Under the pieces are notes generated by a model that searched no databases, was not told where the DNA came from, and saw only the letters and a program-made list of their open reading frames with translations. The position numbers and the translations under genes are program-made. Positions 1 to 10,332 of a stretch of DNA of 64,000 bases are shown piece after piece. Within the stretch, counting starts at the first letter, position 1, and every line of letters starts with the position of its first letter. Location of the stretch: NCBI GenBank assembly GCA_905221605.1, contig CAJNDS010000113.1, positions 134,501-198,500 of the forward strand, in the 5' to 3' direction. The stretch comes from Symbiodinium natans (lineage: Eukaryota; Sar; Dinophyceae; Suessiales; Symbiodiniaceae).

Positions 1-277
1 ACCCGAGAAGAGCCTCTGTCAAGCCCTCCCTTGCACCGGCGACCTCTTGGAAGTCCCTCAAGTCCTGAAAAACTTATCTGCCCTATACCCTGCTATAGGT
101 TGTAGCCTCTAAGGCTTAGGACCCTGAGCCCTGATTAAACCCTAAACCCTAAACCCTAAACCCTAAGCCCTAAACCCTAAACCCTAAACCCTAAACCCTA
201 AACCCTAAACCCTAAACCCTAAACCCTAAACCCTAAACCCTAAACCCTAAACCCTAAACCCTAGCTTCTTAATGCAG

Positions 278-3200
278 TACCGGCCTTGAAGGCTTTGAGT
301 CTTTTTCTGTGGGAGGGTCTCGGAGTTGCTTTGTTTTCAATTACGTAGGGTTTAGGGTTTAGGGTTTAGGGTTTAGGGTTTAGGGTTTAGGGTCTAGGGT
401 TTAGGGTTTAGGGTTTAGGGTTTTGTGTTTGAACTGGAATCGCTATTTTCAGGTGCAGCATGAATGCTGCCCAGTCGGCCAGTGAAACCACCACCACCAC
501 CACCACCACCACCATAAGGGACACCCAGGGTTTGGGGTTCGGGTTTAGGGTGTAGGGTGTAGGGTTTAGGGTTTAGGCTTTAGGGTTTAGGGTTGGGTTT
601 GGGGACACGTTTGAAAGATCCTGCAAGGGAATATAAAGTGTCATACTGGGGGGGAATGTTAAGCAAAACTCTTGGGGGATACAAGCCCGTTTAAGGGCAC
701 CGAATCCCAAACCCAAAGCCCTAAACCTGAACCCTTTTTCGGGGACGGAATTCCAAACCCTGACTGGCATCCCTCCAATGCAAAGGCTATGAGGTCTATG
801 CTTGCCTTGGAGAAGTCACCTACGAAAGTGAAAAGGGCATAAGTGCCCCGAAACACTAAAGCATTCGACTGCAAAATCCTAAACCCTAAACCATTAGAAC
901 TTGGAATCCTTAGGCGTTAGCAGGTGTTGGGAGTTATGTGGTAATTTCATCATGTAGGGTTTAGGGGTGCTGGGTTTGGGTGTTCATGTCGCTCAGTACC
1001 TTGGTAGGCTGCGAAAAAAAACCCGCAAGAATGGAAAGCCGAAACACCCGAGCCCCATACCGGGGCTCACCTTATGAAACCATGCAAAGGGGTTTAGGGT
1101 TTAGGGTCTTGGGCTTAGTTTAAGGTTCAGGGCTACTAACTTATCTTTCCAGAGAACTTGTTTTGAAGGCCCTAGAAACTTCTTGCCAGGGTACAAGGGC
1201 TGATGATCTAAAAATGTATCCTAAGCCCTGAACCCCGAAACCCTAAACCCTAAACCCTAAACCCCAAATTCTGCACAAGCCCTGAGCCCAAACCCTAAGC
1301 CCCAAGCCTGAAGCCGCAAACCCTGTAAGCCCTCAACCTGAACCCCAACCCTCAAGCCGAAGCCCTAAACCCTAAACCCTAAACCCTCAACCCTCGACCC
1401 TCGACCCTCGACCCTAAACCCTAAACCCTAAACCCTAAACCCTAAACCCTAAACCCTAAACCCTAAACCCTGAACCCTAAACCCTAAACCCTAAACCCTA
1501 AACCCTAAACCCTAAGCCCTAAGCCCAGCCAGTCCTGGCCAGTCTCCGCTTTGGTCGCGCTCTCAGACCTCGAGGGGGTCCCGAGCTTTCGGGGCTTTTT
1601 TTCCGGTGTTCTCAAGGGTTTTGGGCTTTGGGCTTTGGGTTTTGGGTTTGGGTTTTGGGTTTTGGGTCTGAACCCTAAACCCTAAACATTAGGGTTTAGG
1701 CGGGGGGGGGGGGGGGGGGGGGCTTGTAGGGGTTTAGGGGTTCGGACTGATGGTGCCCTGCAGGCCTGCAATATTCGATGATGTACTTAAGAATTGGGAT
1801 GTTCCCCCTTGTACTAGCAGTCCTTAATAGGGGTAGGGGTACTGTAATCCCGATTAAGGACTGGTAGTATAAGGGGGAACATCCCAACTTATGGATTGCA
1901 CTTTCATATTGTGCGTTTTGGGATTCAGGGGTTTAGGGGCTTTTAAGGCCTTTAGGGCTTTGGTAGAAAGACTCTGAACCCCAAGCAGGAAAAAGGAAAC
2001 CTGCAAATGCCATAATCCGAAGCACCGAAACAGCCCGAAACTGTCAGTCAGACCCTTCTCGATGCACACGGCAAGAGCACCAAACCCGGAAATCCCCCTC
2101 CCCTCCTTAGGTTTTAAGTTTTAGGGTTTGGGGTTCAGCATCCCATGTACCCTAAACCCTGAACCCTAAACTCTAAACCCTAAACTCTAGCTACTAGTCT
2201 CCACTAGTCGAGGATTCTTTACCATGTGATGGAAATCTACCCACCCACCCAGAGACCATAGCATTAAAACCATACATGCAGTTAAGCCCTGAACTCTGAA
2301 CCCTGAACCCTGAACCCTCAACCCTAAACCCTAAACCCTAAACCCTAAGCCCTAAGCCCTGAAACCTAAACCCTCCGCCTGAACCCTCAACCTTGGGCCC
2401 CTTGGGCCCTGAACCTCTAGGCCCTGAATCCTACACCCTGAACCCTAAACTAAACCCTAAACCCTAAACCCTAAACCCTAAACCCTAAACCCTAAACCCT
2501 AAACCCTAAACCCCAGGCCCCACGCCAAGATAATCAAAAAAAAACTGCAAAGCACCGGCGCCGATTGTTCAAAACATCTGATAGACAACGGGCGGTCGAT
2601 TGCTCACAATCCGAACGACATGATATACTACGGGTTAAGGGCTTTCAACCCTCAACCCTCAACCCTAAACCCTGAACCCTGAACCCTAAACCCTAAACAG
2701 TAGACCCTAAACACTAAACCCTAAACCCCAAACCCCAAACCCCAAACCCCAAACCCTAAACCCTAAACCCCAAACCCTAAACCCTAAACCCCAAACCCTC
2801 GGCTTGGGTTCCAGACGCGCGCCTCGCCGTGCGGCCCTGGAGGGCAAGCGCACCTGGAGAGCTCCGGGGATTAGACGTTAGGCATGATGTTTAGGGTTTA
2901 GGGTTTGGGTTTAGGGTTTAGGGTTTAGGGTTTAGGGTTTAGGGTTTAGGGTTTAGGGTTTAGGGTTTAGGGTTTAGGGTTTAGGGTTTAGGGTTTAGGG
3001 TTTATAGAAATTGTATAGGGTTCAGGTCCGGAGTTTTGACCGAAAGTTTTGACCGAAAGTTTTGACCGAAAGTTTTGACCGAAAGTTTCGACCGAAAGTT
3101 TTGAGCGAGTTTTTTGTTTTGCTTTGTTGAGGCGCGAGGGGGGGGGGGGCTGGGGGGGACTGGACTGGAAAGTTTGGGGCTGGCTTGGGATGGGGTGGCT

Positions 3201-4838
3201 TGGGGTTCGGCCTTCTGAGGTGGATTATGGGACGAGCTGCTCGTAATGAAACGCATACAATTTCTATTTATCCTGGTCTTGAGGGTTTAGGGTTTAGGGT
3301 TTAGGGTTTAGGGTTTAGGATTTAGGATTTAGGGTTTAGGGTTTAATGAGGGTTTAGGGTTTAGGCGTTAGGGTTTAGGCGTTAGTTTAAGTATGATCCT
3401 TAGGTATGCGATACAATACTGTACATAATGAGGGCCCTATGACTTGGGACCGCGAGAACTAAGGGCAAAAGGATCATAAGGCACATGGTTCCAACCTTAG
3501 GGACGAGTTTCAGGGTCTAGGCGTTAGATTTAAGGTTTAGGGTTTAGGGTTTAGGGTTTAGGGTTTAGGGTTTAGGGCTTGGGGTTATGATGAGGTTTAG
3601 GCTTTGCAGGGCTTGAGGGTTTGAGCATTTGGGGTTGAGGGGTCTAGGGTTGTCAGGTTTAGGGTCTGTAGGTGTTTTGGGGTTTAGGGTTTAGGGTTGA
3701 GTGTTTAAGGTTTCGGGTGCCAAGAAATAGTCTGCTCTAACTGTTGCTGAGTGAAAGAGCGGAATCGGGCATATGTCGGCTTCATGGGGCTTATAGGGCT
3801 TAGAGGGTCTCCTAAAGGATTGTGTTTTCGGGTCTGGCGTAAGGTGCAGAGCTTCCTGACTTTCATGTCTCCATTGAATCATCCGTTGGCAGTCTTCGCT
3901 GCTTCACCCCCCAAACTTTCAAGATATATGCCCTAAGCCTCACACCCGATAAGCCCGAAGACCTGAACCTTTAGCCCCTTTTCGCTATTCTTGCAGCTCG
4001 GATTACGCGAGCCCGGAGCCCAGAAAAGGGCAGAAGTTCACCACCTGCCGTCCTAGGCCCTCAACTGCGCGGTAGCAGATACCCCTACCGGCCAAGAAAA
4101 TCCCTACCCAGTTTCTTTTTGGGTTTGTTTGCACGGAAAGCTGGTATAGTACCCTTAAAAAGAGGTACTGCGAAGGAGCCTTTAGGTAATCTCTGGTCTT
4201 CAAACCATGAAACCCTAAACCCTAGACCCTGTAACTAGGTCATTGTTGAAATCATTGAACAGGTTTTGAATGCTTACACTCAATAAGAAAAACAAATGAT
4301 CATGGTTAAATAGTACCCAACAATTATGCAGTGTAGACACCCTCAACCCTAAACCCAGGCCCTGAACCCTAAATCCTAAACCCTAAACCCTAAATGTGCA
4401 TTCTGGCCTGCGATGGCGGCTGCCGCCACTAGGCGGCTAGAACCATCCGCAGATATGCCGGCCTGGTTTCGAGGTTAGGGATGTTACGGGTGCAAGGTTT
4501 AGGGTTTAGGGCTTAGGGTTTAGGTTTACGGTTTAGAGCCTTGGGTCTGGAGTATTTCGGGCTATATTGGGATTGCGAGTCTGGGGGCCCAGGTTTCGGG
4601 CTGTCATGTGGCATGCATTGGTCAAGCAGCCACCCATAAACATATTCCAAATGAGATGAAGTCTTTCAACCAGGATGTTTTGACTGTCGATTTCTGGGTT
4701 CGTGAAGTTATAGGGCCTTGAGTGCTTATAGAATATCCGGATTATGAGTCATTAAGGGTGCACGTGGAACAGATCATGCGCCAGAAGAGCCGCACGTCTC
4801 TCTGTATGCTGAGGACATACCTGCAGGACGGCTGTTGA
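278..4838 (+). CDS. Multi-exon gene model 1 (5' partial), unknown function
   Basis: Proposed exons: 278-344, 453-529, 786-842, 1008-1091, 1153-1190, 1529-1617, 1989-2110, 2530-2633, 2815-2876, 3997-4071, 4433-4473 and 4757-4838 (TGA). Acceptors include strong pyrimidine tracts before 453, 1153 and 3997. Donors include G|GTTTGGG, G|GTTTAGG and G|GTAGCA. Phases agree for exons 1-4, 5-6, 8-10 and 12-13. They do not agree at 4/5, 6/7, 7/8 and 10/12, so exons are missing or misplaced there. Readable peptides include CEKKPARMESRNTRAPY (1010-1060), KKETCKCHNPKHRNS (1990-2034) and HLIDNGRSIAHNPNDMIYY (2575-2631). The final frame stays open beyond the TGA at 4836-4838. I do not recognise the family. 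Confidence 0.45.
1794..1887. mobile_element. MITE-like element, TIR family A, copy 1
   Basis: Perfect 17-base terminal inverted repeats TTGGGATGTTCCCCCTT (1794-1810) and its reverse complement (1871-1887). Similarity extends about 20 bases further inwards on each side (GTCCTTAAT / ATTAAGGAC). The 94-base element lies in an intron of gene model 1. No coding capacity; no clear target-site duplication by eye. Confidence 0.8.
3004..3271. mobile_element. TIR element inserted inside a telomere array
   Basis: TATAGAAATTGTAT at 3004-3017 is mirrored by ATACAATTTCTAT at 3256-3268. The left end abuts a 16-copy TTTAGGG array and another array starts about 15 bases after the right end. The interior has five tandem copies of a 12-base unit (TTTTGACCGAAAG-like, 3033-3105) and a G-tract at 3129-3139. 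An 84-codon open frame on the minus strand covers most of it but is proline-rich low complexity, so I do not call it a gene. Confidence 0.6.
3385..3486. mobile_element. Short inverted-repeat element
   Basis: TATGATCCTT at 3393-3402 pairs with AAGGATCATA at 3470-3479. The spacer is AT-richer than its flanks and carries no array. It sits between two TTTAGGG blocks in the large intron 9 of gene model 1. Confidence 0.4.
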
Positions 4839-4845
4839 CGCGTAG

Positions 4846-5262
4846 GAGCGGATGCGACTCCTGCTCTGAAGCAACTACGAATGCTGCTTGAATTTTTGCT
4901 GCGTAGTGAGCGCAACGTTGGCGCGCTCAGGGGCAAAGGCCCAGATCTTCCAAAACCCCTTAACTAAAGAATTTACCCTAATTTATACTAAGGATCCTTG
5001 ACCCTAAACCCTAAACCCTATAATTGCCCTATTTCATATTAAGAACTCCTTTCCTTAATTAAGGGGAGATGATAATTGCTCTAATTAATTCATATGAAGA
5101 ACCCCTTTCCTTAATTAAGGGGAGATCTGGGAACGTTGGCGCGCTCATGGGCACAGCGTTTCAATTCAGCCGCCGCGCAATCTGCGTCTCTTGTGCCATG
5201 CGTCACGCTGAGGTCATGTCACAAGTGCCTCGACACCCCGGCGTAGAGACCCTAAAACCTAA
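4846..5262 (+). other. Coding-like segment after the model 1 stop, internally duplicated
   Basis: The frame that ends at TGA 4836-4838 stays open to about 4965 and reads ATPALKQLRMLLEFLLRSER, then NVGALRGKG. The string AACGTTGGCGCGCTCA recurs at 4916-4931 and 5134-5149, and the second copy continues open in a frame reading NVGALMGTAFQF then RRAICVSCAMRHAEV (5134-5250). Between them is a 52-base direct duplication, each copy with a CCTTAATTAAGG palindrome (5050-5079 and 5102-5131). This could be a duplicated C-terminal exon. Confidence is low because no donor or acceptor pair is decisive. Confidence 0.3.
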
Positions 5263-5457
5263 ACCCTAAACCCTAAACCCTAAACTCTAAACCCTAAACC
5301 CTAACCCCTAAACCCTAAACCCTAAACCCTAAACCCTAAACCCTAATGACTATGGGCGCTGCTATGGCTAAAGGCCTTCCACACAGGCCTGGAAGCTCAA
5401 AGCGTGCGATTACAATTCTATAAACCCTAAACTCTACAAGCTCTTTAAACCCCGAAC

Positions 5458-5555
5458 GTACCCAAAGGCTCCTATGTAGTTCCTTTTTGTAGTGGGTATG
5501 GGGGATTCTAGTATACTTCCCCAAAAGGTGCTACATAGGAGCCTTTGGGTAGACA
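5458..5555. mobile_element. Foldback/MITE-like element
   Basis: Twenty-base inverted repeat ACCCAAAGGCTCCTATGTAG at 5459-5478 and its complement CTACATAGGAGCCTTTGGGT at 5532-5551. The right end runs into GTAG, which would act as a splice acceptor for the open block 5556-5680. Confidence 0.75.
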
Positions 5556-5652
5556 CTGTTTCCTGTTTCGGTGCATTGAAGTCGGCTAGCGACGTGATGC
5601 GACTGCAACCGAATTCACAAGTGAAACTCGAAAAAGGCCTCCATGACCTGAA
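5556..5652 (+). CDS. Single coding-like exon
   Basis: After the acceptor ...TTTGGGTAG| an open frame reads TVSCFGALKSASDVM and QPNSQVKLEKGLHDLN, followed by a possible donor AAC|GTCAACCC that leads into CCCTAAA-type repeats. Without splicing the frame runs to a stop at 5678-5680. No family recognised. The minus strand is also open here, so the strand is moderately uncertain. Confidence 0.35.
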
Positions 5653-6834
5653 CGTCAACCCTATAAGCCGCAAAAGCTGAACCTAAACCCTATAAACCCT
5701 GAACGCCCTAAACGCTCTAAACCTAGACCCTACAAGCTCTTTAAACCCTGCACATAAACCCTGTAAACCCTACACCCTAAACCCTGAACCCAAAAACCCT
5801 AAACCCCCACAAGCTCTAAAACCCTGTTGCCTCCTTACCCTCCTTCTCGGTTGTGTGGGCCGCCACGGCCTTCGAAAGCACGAGTTGCTAGGCTTCGATC
5901 CCGAAACCCTAAACCCTAAACCCTAAACCCTAAACCCTAAACCCTAAACCCTAAACCCTAAACCCTACACCCGACCACGAAGAATTATGCAGCCGCGGGG
6001 TGAGACATGGCCGTTTCTAGAGTTTAAGGGTTAGGAGTTTAGGGTTTAGGGTGCACGGGCACCTGTTCCAAAACAGGGGTTTTGCACGTTTAGGGTTGGG
6101 TGCAGGGTTTAGTTAGGGGTTAGGTTTATAGTGTTTAGGTGTGTCTCACCGTTTAGGGTTTTAGGTACAGCTACCCTAGTGAAATAACCCCTCCTTATGC
6201 CCACGAACCTCCAAGCAACCTTCCCCGCCCTCCCCCCGCGCAGCCTTTTTTAAACCCTAAACGCTAAAGCCCTAATCCCTGAACGGTCTAGGGTTTAGGG
6301 TTCAGGGTCTAGGGTTCAGGGTTCAGGGTTAGGGTTTAGGGTTTAGGGTTTAGGGTTTAGGGTTTAGGGTTTAGGGTTTAGGGTTTAGGGTTTAGGGTTT
6401 AGCCCTAAAGAGCATGATCATCACTATTCAATGGTATCTAAGGCGGCCTGCTCATTATGCAACCCAGCCCGCGCCTGTTCGAGACCTAAGGCCCTACCCC
6501 TAAACCCTAAACCCGAAACCTTAAACCCGAAACCCGAAACCCTCAACCCTAAACCTGAAAGCCTAAACCCTGGACCCCTACTGGGCATTGGGGGGGCCTA
6601 TAGAAATTGTTACTTCTCTCATGGGGACTTGAGCCACAAAGAACTAAGTGTTCCAAGTACATACTGAAGCAGTCTGAGGATTTTGAAGCCCTTAACCCGA
6701 AACCCTAACCCTTGAAACCCCTCAGCCCTAAACCCTGAAAACCCTAAACCCTAAGCCCTGAAAACCCTAAACCCGAAACCCTAACCCTAAACCCTAACCC
6801 TAAACCCTAAGCCTAAAACGTTTCAGAGCTTGGA

Positions 6835-6912
6835 GTAACCCCAATCATAACTGTACCTATAAGCCCCCTAAGTTCCCTAAGTAGGTTTTAAGTAGACTTA
6901 TAGCTGGTCCAA
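6835..6912. mobile_element. TIR family B (GTACTTATAA) copy
   Basis: Contains AACTGTACCTATAAGCCCC, CTAAGTTCCCTAAGTAGG and a right end CTTATAGCTGG, closely matching 18575-18650. No telomere array inside this copy. It lies directly upstream of the exon at 6914. Confidence 0.6.
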
Positions 6913-6913
6913 G

Positions 6914-8365
6914 ACGGTTCCGCTGAACTCCGAACCCTCACTGGCCTGGTGCGAGTCCGCGCGAAGCGCGGGCGGAGCCACGAACGTAACCGCGCAGCCT
7001 TCCCACGGGTTGAGTACGGAGGGTTTGGGGTTTAGGGTTTAGGGTTTCGGGTTTATGAAATTTGGGTTTATAATGACCCTGAACCCTAAACACTACATTC
7101 TAAAGCTTCTAAAGCGCGGCATGGGAATTTGGGTCTAACCCTAAACCCTAAACCCTAAACCCTAAACCCTAAACCCTAAACCCTAAACCCTTAATAGAAC
7201 ATGTCGGTTCAGTCTTTTCCGCCCACTTGGGCCCTATACGCCGAAAAAGCCGTCCCACCAACCAACAACAAGCATTTAGGCTCCAGGGATTTCCGAACCC
7301 TAAACCCTAAACCCTAAGCCCCAAAATCCCAAATCCCAAAATCCCAACCTAAAACATCAAACACTGAATCCCTAAACCCTGAAATCCCCCCAAGCCACTA
7401 ACCCCGAAAACCCTTCCAGCCCCAAAACCCTCAAAGCCCAAAACCTAAAACCATAAAACCCTGAAACCCCTAAACCTCTTAAAGCCCTATAAGGCCTAAA
7501 ACCTAGAAACCCTAAACCCCTGGAACCCTATAAATCCCTAAAACCCTACAAGCCCTCCCCAAACACCCCTCAACCCCCCAAGAGTCCCCAGAAAAACGCA
7601 CTCTTAAGGGATCGAAGGGGATGCTGATCCCCTATATAACCCGTATAATACCTTTTATATATATTTATGTATATATATATATATATATAGTGCCTATATA
7701 CCAAAGTAGCCCCTGCATTACCCCAAACCCTAAACCCCAAACCCCAAACCCTAAACCCTAAACCCTGAACCACGGCAAAAGCGTGCAACCCTGAGAAACT
7801 GTGGCCAGGTGCCTGCCACGACGCCCAGGAAAATTGCGAGCAAGCCTCTTTTGGTCTTCTGGAGTCTATTTCGGGTTTGGGGTTTAGGGTTTGGGGTAGC
7901 CTAAGCCCTAAACCCTAAACCCTAAAGCCTAAACCCTGAACCCACATCAATGGTTAGCTTGGGGCTTTATCTTTTGGGCTCGTTGGGGTTATCTAGGGAT
8001 TCCCCGTCAGAGCGGCCCACAGATTGGGATGTTCCCCCTTATAGTGTGGTCTAGGGTTTACGGTTAGGGGTTATATGGTACAACCTTATTATAATCTCTA
8101 TCAAGGACTGTTTTTCTAAGGGGGAACATCCCAACCCACAGAGGTGTTTGGTGTATGAGGGAATGGAATGACCCATTTCATTACAGCCCATGCACCTCGT
8201 CGACCGCGTCGCACCTCAGCGCATCACAATCTCAGGCGGGGGGCCCAGACCAGCTATCTAGAAAGGCCCTTAAAAACCTCTGCACCACTATTCCTAAATA
8301 TGGTGCTCTTAAGCCGAATAAGGGGAAATATGAAATATTCCAAGGGCCTTCCTAGCTATGTTATG
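6914..8365 (+). CDS. Gene model B, four exons, unknown function
   Basis: Exons 6914-7022 (phase 0 to 1), 7213-7287 (1 to 1, needs a GA donor), 7782-7874 (1 to 1) and 8187-8365 (1 to 0). Donors are G|GTTTGGGG at 7023 and 7875 and ATG|GTTTAGGG at 8366. Acceptors are AAG or CAG, with CATTTCATTACAG before 8187. Peptides: LAWCESARSAGGATNV, RRKSRPTNQQQAF, CNPEKLWPGACHDAQEN and EQASFGLLES. The third exon is the most protein-like (Cys, Trp, acidic residues). No family recognised. The model may be 5' and 3' incomplete. Confidence 0.45.
7625..7697. repeat. AT microsatellite
   Basis: TATATA/TATGTATA tract at about 7655-7693 with flanking CCTATATAACC and GCCTATATACC. It lies in an intron-like stretch. 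Confidence 0.8.
8024..8134. mobile_element. MITE-like element, TIR family A, copy 2
   Basis: TTGGGATGTTCCCCCTT at 8024-8040 and its complement at 8118-8134, identical to copy 1, with the inner motif AAGGACTG near the right end. It is 111 bases long. The interior carries degenerate telomere-like GGGTTTACGG. Confidence 0.8.
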
Positions 8366-8603
8366 GTTTAGGGAGTTTAAGGTTGGGGTCGAGGTTGTTT
8401 TTCGTGTTTCGTCTTCATTAACGGGCTTTGCCGGGGTGAAGGGCCGCACGTGGGCTTAGACGGCACGGTTTGAGGGTCACTCTACGAGGTCCCGAAACAG
8501 CTACCCCGACCCCTCCCTCACAAAGACAAAACCCTCCAACAGTCCCCGAAAGCCCATGGAAACCCGAACCCTTGGGGCCTTTAGTGGTTTTTAGGGTTGC
8601 AGG

Positions 8604-8651
8604 GTGACACAAGACGGCCCGAACTCCTTGAGTTGTGTTGGTGGAGGGTGC
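8604..8651 (+). CDS. Short exon candidate
   Basis: Acceptor TTTTTAGGGTTGCAG| then G+VTQDGPNSLSCVGGGC and donor CAG|GTTTCAGGG. Phase 2 to 2. The phase does not fit 8187-8365 directly, so an exon is missing or the two are unrelated. An 85-codon minus-strand frame (8418-8675) overlaps and cannot be excluded. Confidence 0.3.
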
Positions 8652-9680
8652 AGGTTTCAGGGTTGCATAATTCACGCCACTCTAGGCCAACGCCCTGCTC
8701 TTAAGTTGGTACCCGGGGTTCAGAATCTCATAAGGCCAAACTGAAGCCCCATACTGAGCCCCTCAATACAGAGCCACCACAAACTGAAGTTCAGCCCCAA
8801 CTTCTGAGCCCTGAACCCTAAACCCTAAACCCTAAATCCTAAACCCTAAACCCTCAACTCACCAACCTCCAATACAACACCTGAAGTCGCCACCAACATC
8901 ATCTCCTTCTCATCCCTCATACCAGTGACAGCATAAACTGTCCAGGACCTCCAGTCTAAGTACGTCGCCTAAACCCTAAACCCTAAACCCTAAACCCTGA
9001 ACCCTAAACCCTAAACCCTAAACCCTAAACCCTAAACCCTAAACCCTAAACCCTAAACCCTAAACCCTAAACCCAACATCAGTTGCTCTAAGCCTGGCGC
9101 CATGACAGCTTGCCAGCGCTTGCGGGCACGTCTTTAAAAAACAACAACGCGTGGGTGGTCAATACCCTAAGGATCACATCACTGTAGATTCCGAAGATTG
9201 AGTGCAAGTGTCTCTGCAACGTGCTCAGAACTCATCATGCAACTTGACAGAACCCCTGAACCCTAAACCCTAAACCCTAAACCCTAAACCCCAAACCCTA
9301 AACCCTAAACCCTAAACCCTAAACCCGAACATGAGACCAGAAGCTGGGGAGCAACTACCCGGATGGTCTTTCATCACGCAAGCTCTCGTGCTTGACTGGA
9401 AAACTGCCAGGCCATTCCATTGCTTTTTTAACTAAAAAACCCTAAAACCCTAAAAACTCTAAACCCGAAAAACCCCATTTGCTGTTATAAACCCTCTAAA
9501 CCCGTAAAACCCTAAACTCAAGACTCCCAAAGCCTACCTGTGACACCCAAACCCTGCATATCATAGGTCATAACCCCCTAGAAGAGGTTATCACCCACAA
9601 AACACTATGGAGCCCCAGGTAAGCCCTAAACAGGACGGGGCTAAACCCTAAACCCTAAACCCTAAACCCTAAACCCCCAG

Positions 9681-9780
9681 GGGGTGGGGGTCATGGTGCA
9701 AGGCAGTGTTTGGCATTCAGGGATCGAGGTGGAAAGACAGAAAAATAAACAAGGCCCCTCGAAGCCCGAAAGGACTTGCG
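9681..9780 (+). CDS. Single exon, unknown function
   Basis: Acceptor CCCTAAACCCCCAG| at 9680 and donor TGCG|GTTTAGGG at 9781. The frame is open for the whole 33 codons plus one base: GVGVMVQGSVWHSGIE then VERQKNKQGPSKPERTC. Both edges are telomere repeats, the typical local exon context. No family recognised. Confidence 0.5.
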
Positions 9781-9841
9781 GTTTAGGGTTTAGGGCGTAG
9801 GGTTTAGGGTTTAGGCTTAGGGTTTAGGGTTTAGGGTTTAG

Positions 9842-9965
9842 GGTAGTTACATGGGCCCTTGATCTGGTCCCGTACCTCCTTTAAAGGGTGCTAGGCCCTT
9901 GGGTTGTGCAGGGTATATAAGGGGTAAAGAAGGGGCCCCCTTTTTAAGGCTCCATACTAAGGAGC
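9842..9965. mobile_element. Repeat family C (GTTACATGGKCCCTT) copy
   Basis: GTAGTTACATGGGCCCTTGAT, GTACCTCCTTTAAAGGGT, CTAGGCCCTTG and GGTATATAAGGGG are in the same order as in 25432-25560, 51170-51300 and 58088-58246. It lies immediately after a TTTAGGG array. Confidence 0.6.
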
Positions 9966-10332
9966 CACGCCTTAAACCCTAAGACTCTAGCCTCACTTCA
10001 AGATGTGGTACTATGTCTCTCCGAGCTTCTTCTAGGGTTTAAGGTTTGGGGTTTGGGGCTTGGGGTTTAGGGCTTAGGGGTATTAAGAACACCAAACCGC
10101 TATTTCGTAGCTGACCCAAGCATGCCTTTTCTGAGGCTACATAACCTACAGCGATGTAACCCTACACCCTAACCTATACCCTATACCCTAAACCCTAACC
10201 GAAACCCTAAACCCTAAACCTCAAGCCTCAAGGCTTTAGGAGGATCTCGAAACCAAGCCTCAGACGCCCGCAGCTTTTTTGTCTGTTCTTCTGGAGACAC
10301 GTGGAACACACAGATTCTCCAGCCTAATTTAA

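Noticed and set aside
139-262. True chromosome end
   Set aside because: The array is short, not terminal, and followed by oppositely oriented arrays and unique blocks; hundreds of similar blocks occur throughout.
8418-8675. 85-codon minus frame
   Set aside because: Gly/Val-rich, no splice context, and contains degenerate repeat; the + exon 8604-8651 has better sites. Not excluded.
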